Positions 4,730 to 6,827 of a stretch of DNA of 6,827 nucleotides are shown piece by piece. Source of the DNA: Halanaerobiaceae bacterium (GTDB lineage Bacteria > Bacillota_F > Halanaerobiia > Halanaerobiales > CSSED10-376); the NCBI GenBank assembly GCA_003557445.1, contig PWOK01000133.1:1-6827 (forward strand). The letters are read 5' to 3'. Position numbers and translations under genes: made by a program. Each line of letters starts with the position of its first letter. Position 1 is the first letter of the stretch. The notes below the pieces were generated by a model. The model was not told the DNA's origin, searched no databases, and worked only from the letters and a program-made list of their open reading frames with translations.

Positions 4730-6562
4730 ATGAAAGCAAATAAATTCTTTTTAATACTAATAATAATTATTACAATATTAAACCTTATTTCAGGGTGTGA
4801 TAATTGGTTTTTTTCTACCAGAGAATACAGCTTAACTGTAAATCAAACAGTAGGGGGAACTGTTGAACTTGATCCCCAGCAGAGTGAATATGAGAAAAAT
4901 ACAGAGGTTAAAATTACAGCTGTTCCCGATAAAGACTGGAAGTTTGTTGAATGGCTGGGTAGTCTGGAATCAGAAGAAAATGATGAAATAATAATAATTG
5001 TAGAACAGGATCTGATCATTGAAGCTAAATTTCAAAAACTGACAGTAAAGGGACATATATCTTTAATAAATAAAATAGATGAAGATGGAGATAATAATGG
5101 TGGTGGAGGACGTTCTTTTTCAGTTTCTAATATTCCAGAAAAACAAGCAGAAAAAGAGATTGATTATGTAGAGGATGAAATTATAGTTAAATTCAAAGCT
5201 GATAATGATAAACAGGATATATTAAACAAGCATCAGCTTCATAAAAAAAGCTCTGGTGCCTTTGGCACAATAATTGTAAGTGGTGTGGGACAAAGGAATA
5301 TTAAAGATTTAATTAACAAATTAAACAAAAACCCCAATATTGAGTATGCAGAATTAAATAAAATTTACAGTGTTTTCATAGAACCGGTTATACCGGAAAA
5401 TGCTGATAGTTATGATCAGCAAAAAGCACATTATTCACTTATTAGTCTGCCCTATGCCTGGTCAATTACTACCGGGAGTAATCAAATAACAGTGGCAGTT
5501 CTGGATACAGGAGTTGACAGTGATCATCCTGATTTAAGAGATAATATGCTCAATGGTAGAAACTTTACAGATGATGGTTCAATTTATGATACCCATGACA
5601 ATAGTGAACATGGACATGGAACACATGTAGCCGGAACAATTGGTGCTATCAATAATGAACAGGTGGCCGGTGTAAGCTGGCAGATCAATTTAATACCGGT
5701 TAAAGTTTTGAGTGGAGAAGGAAATGGAAAATTATCAGATATAGCTGAAGGTATTGAATGGGCAATAGATGAGACTGATGCAGATATAATTAATATGAGT
5801 CTGGGCGCTCCAGGGGGTTCTACAAGCTTAAAAAAAGCAGTAGAAAGGGCCTATAATGCCGGGATCACAATAATTGCTGCTGCTGGAAATACCGGTGATG
5901 AAAATAACGGATATCAGGTTAATTATCCGGCCGCCTATCAGGAAGTAATTGCTGTCGGTTCTGTAAATTATAATATGAAAAGAAGTGATTTTTCAAGTTA
6001 TGGTGATAACCTTGACTTCATGGCTCCTGGAGAAGCTATTTATTCCACTGTTCCTGATGGAGAATATGGAATAAGATCCGGGACTTCTATGGCTGCTCCC
6101 CATGTAGCAGGAGTGGCTGCTTTAATGTTAAGTCTGGAGCCTGATCTTGATCCTGCTCAGATAAAAGAAAAACTAAAGATAACAGCTCAGGACCTGGGTG
6201 ATGATCAGGGAAAAGATTATGAATATGGCTATGGATTGATAAATTCTCATGCAGCTGTAAAAATGGTTGAAAATAAAGCAGATATCAAAATATTTGCAGG
6301 TTTAAAGGATGAAGAGGAAAATATTATTGATCTTAAAAGTAAAATAACAAATCCTGATCAGGAAGGTTTTTATAATTTAGAGAAACTGGATGATCAATAT
6401 TATATTTATGGCTGGCTGGATCTGACAGGAACAGGACAGATATCAAGTGGAGATTATTTTGGTAAATCTTCTGATAGAATTCAGGAAGATGAAAAAGTTG
6501 ATTTTCAATTAGACTTAATTACTGCAGCCGATGAATTTGAGCCTCTTACTATAAATAAATAA
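4730..6562 (+). CDS. Subtilisin-family (S8) serine protease, surface lipoprotein with InlB-type repeat domain
   Basis: This 610-residue protein should be an exported, lipid-anchored protease. Residues 1-22 are a signal peptide with lipobox LISGC and lipidated Cys23; the next residue is Asp24. Residues about 33-103 form a divergent InlB B-repeat-like domain (YSLTV ... GGTVELDP ... WKFVEWLG ... IEAKF). A Gly/Asn/Asp-rich linker follows (117-127). Residues about 145-213 resemble the fervidolysin-type propeptide (DEIIVKFKA ... NPNIEYAELN). The S8 catalytic domain spans about 235-512, with Asp259 (VAVLDTG), His296 (HGTHVAG), oxyanion Asn387 (AAGN) and Ser453 (GTSMAAPHVAG) all present, so activity is expected. 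Residues about 517-597 form a small beta-rich tail ending in a possible calcium-loop-like segment, GWLDLTGTGQISSGDYFG (561-578). Target proteins are unknown. The gene has its own consensus promoter and is followed after 24 bases by the YibE/F-like gene. Confidence 0.93.
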   Translation: MKANKFFLILIIIITILNLISGCDNWFFSTREYSLTVNQTVGGTVELDPQQSEYEKNTEVKITAVPDKDWKFVEWLGSLESEENDEIIIIVEQDLIIEAKFQKLTVKGHISLINKIDEDGDNNGGGGRSFSVSNIPEKQAEKEIDYVEDEIIVKFKADNDKQDILNKHQLHKKSSGAFGTIIVSGVGQRNIKDLINKLNKNPNIEYAELNKIYSVFIEPVIPENADSYDQQKAHYSLISLPYAWSITTGSNQITVAVLDTGVDSDHPDLRDNMLNGRNFTDDGSIYDTHDNSEHGHGTHVAGTIGAINNEQVAGVSWQINLIPVKVLSGEGNGKLSDIAEGIEWAIDETDADIINMSLGAPGGSTSLKKAVERAYNAGITIIAAAGNTGDENNGYQVNYPAAYQEVIAVGSVNYNMKRSDFSSYGDNLDFMAPGEAIYSTVPDGEYGIRSGTSMAAPHVAGVAALMLSLEPDLDPAQIKEKLKITAQDLGDDQGKDYEYGYGLINSHAAVKMVENKADIKIFAGLKDEEENIIDLKSKITNPDQEGFYNLEKLDDQYYIYGWLDLTGTGQISSGDYFGKSSDRIQEDEKVDFQLDLITAADEFEPLTINK

Positions 6563-6570
6563 ATTTTAAT

Positions 6571-6577
6571 AAAGGAG
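6571..6577 (+). promoter_or_regulatory. Ribosome binding site of the YibE/F-like gene
   Basis: AAAGGAG ends 9 bases before the ATG at 6587. It supports this start for a reading frame that is cut by the window end. No separate convincing promoter is seen in the 24-base gap, so co-transcription with the protease gene is likely. Confidence 0.75.
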
Positions 6578-6586
6578 AATAAAATT

Positions 6587-6827
6587 ATGTTCAACAAAAA
6601 ATCAGTTTTGTTAATATTGGTTGTAATATTATTTTTGTCTTCTCTCACAGCTATAGCACAGAACCAGTTAAATGAGGAATATTTTAGAGCTGAGGTAAAA
6701 AGTGTGGAAAATATTGAAGCAGAATCAGAATATGATCCCCTGAAACAAAAAGCTGAGGTAATTATAAGGGGAGGTCCTTATCAGGATAAAATTGTTACTA
6801 TAGAAAATTATTATGATCCAAGAAATG
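6587..6827 (+). CDS. YibE/F-like membrane protein, N-terminal part only (partial)
   Basis: Eighty codons are visible before the window ends. The protein begins with a lysine-containing start and a hydrophobic segment (about 6-22), followed by a plausible signal peptidase site AIA|Q (22-25). The exported portion contains FRAEVKSVENIE, then QKAEVIIRGGPYQDKIVTIENYYD (residues 56-77). The pattern of a strand, 'xGPYxxKxVTIEN' and an aromatic/Asp tail is characteristic of the N-terminal extracytoplasmic domain of YibE/F family proteins, which continue into several membrane helices. Those helices would lie beyond the window, so the family call rests on this domain only. The function of YibE/F proteins is not well established. 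It follows the S8 protease after 24 bases and probably shares its transcript. Confidence 0.7.
   Translation, partial: MFNKKSVLLILVVILFLSSLTAIAQNQLNEEYFRAEVKSVENIEAESEYDPLKQKAEVIIRGGPYQDKIVTIENYYDPRN

Noticed and set aside
6537..6565. Possible promoter TTGAGC - 17 bp - TAAATT before the YibE/F-like gene
   Set aside because: Each hexamer matches consensus at only four of six positions in very AT-rich DNA.
1..6827. tRNA, rRNA, CRISPR arrays, insertion sequences or transposase genes
   Set aside because: Nothing with these structures was seen; intergenic gaps are 68 bases or shorter and the rest is coding.

Overview
The window is AT-rich bacterial DNA. Every gene reads on the plus strand, with strong AGGAGG-like ribosome binding sites and short or overlapping junctions. 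Codon choice, lipoprotein style and gene families suggest an anaerobic, low-GC Firmicute-type bacterium. The order Halanaerobiales (diderm, halophilic, fermentative) is my best guess, but that is inference and not proven by any marker here.

Layout. (1) Bases 1-51 are the last 16 codons of an upstream gene whose FDPKIVEAF tail looks like the end of an HD-GYP/HD phosphodiesterase domain. (2) Bases 77-547 encode a small four-helix membrane protein of unknown function, behind a TGaTATAAT extended -10. (3) Bases 583-3992 hold a tightly packed pair: an AmmeMemoRadiSam-family radical SAM enzyme with an added N-terminal membrane helix, and, overlapping it by ATGA, a large membrane protein in which a spermidine-synthase-like SAM-binding domain sits between two homologous multi-helix halves. 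(4) Bases 4011-4661, 18 nt further on, encode a six-helix TauE/SafE or CcdA/DsbD-like protein with one cysteine in each half. (5) A promoter with perfect TTGACA and TATAAT hexamers, 18 bp apart, starts a second unit: a subtilisin-family (S8) lipoprotein at 4730-6562, then the beginning of a YibE/F-like protein from 6587, cut by the window end.

How the parts may fit. Genes 583-4661 look like one operon, possibly including the gene at 77. The set combines a membrane-tethered radical SAM enzyme, a membrane-embedded SAM or decarboxylated-SAM binding protein that lacks the polyamine catalytic aspartates, and a candidate thiol/redox transporter. I infer a membrane-associated modification or redox system of unknown substrate, and this is the most interesting part of the window. 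The S8 lipoprotein is a complete, catalytically intact cell-surface protease and appears to be transcribed separately.
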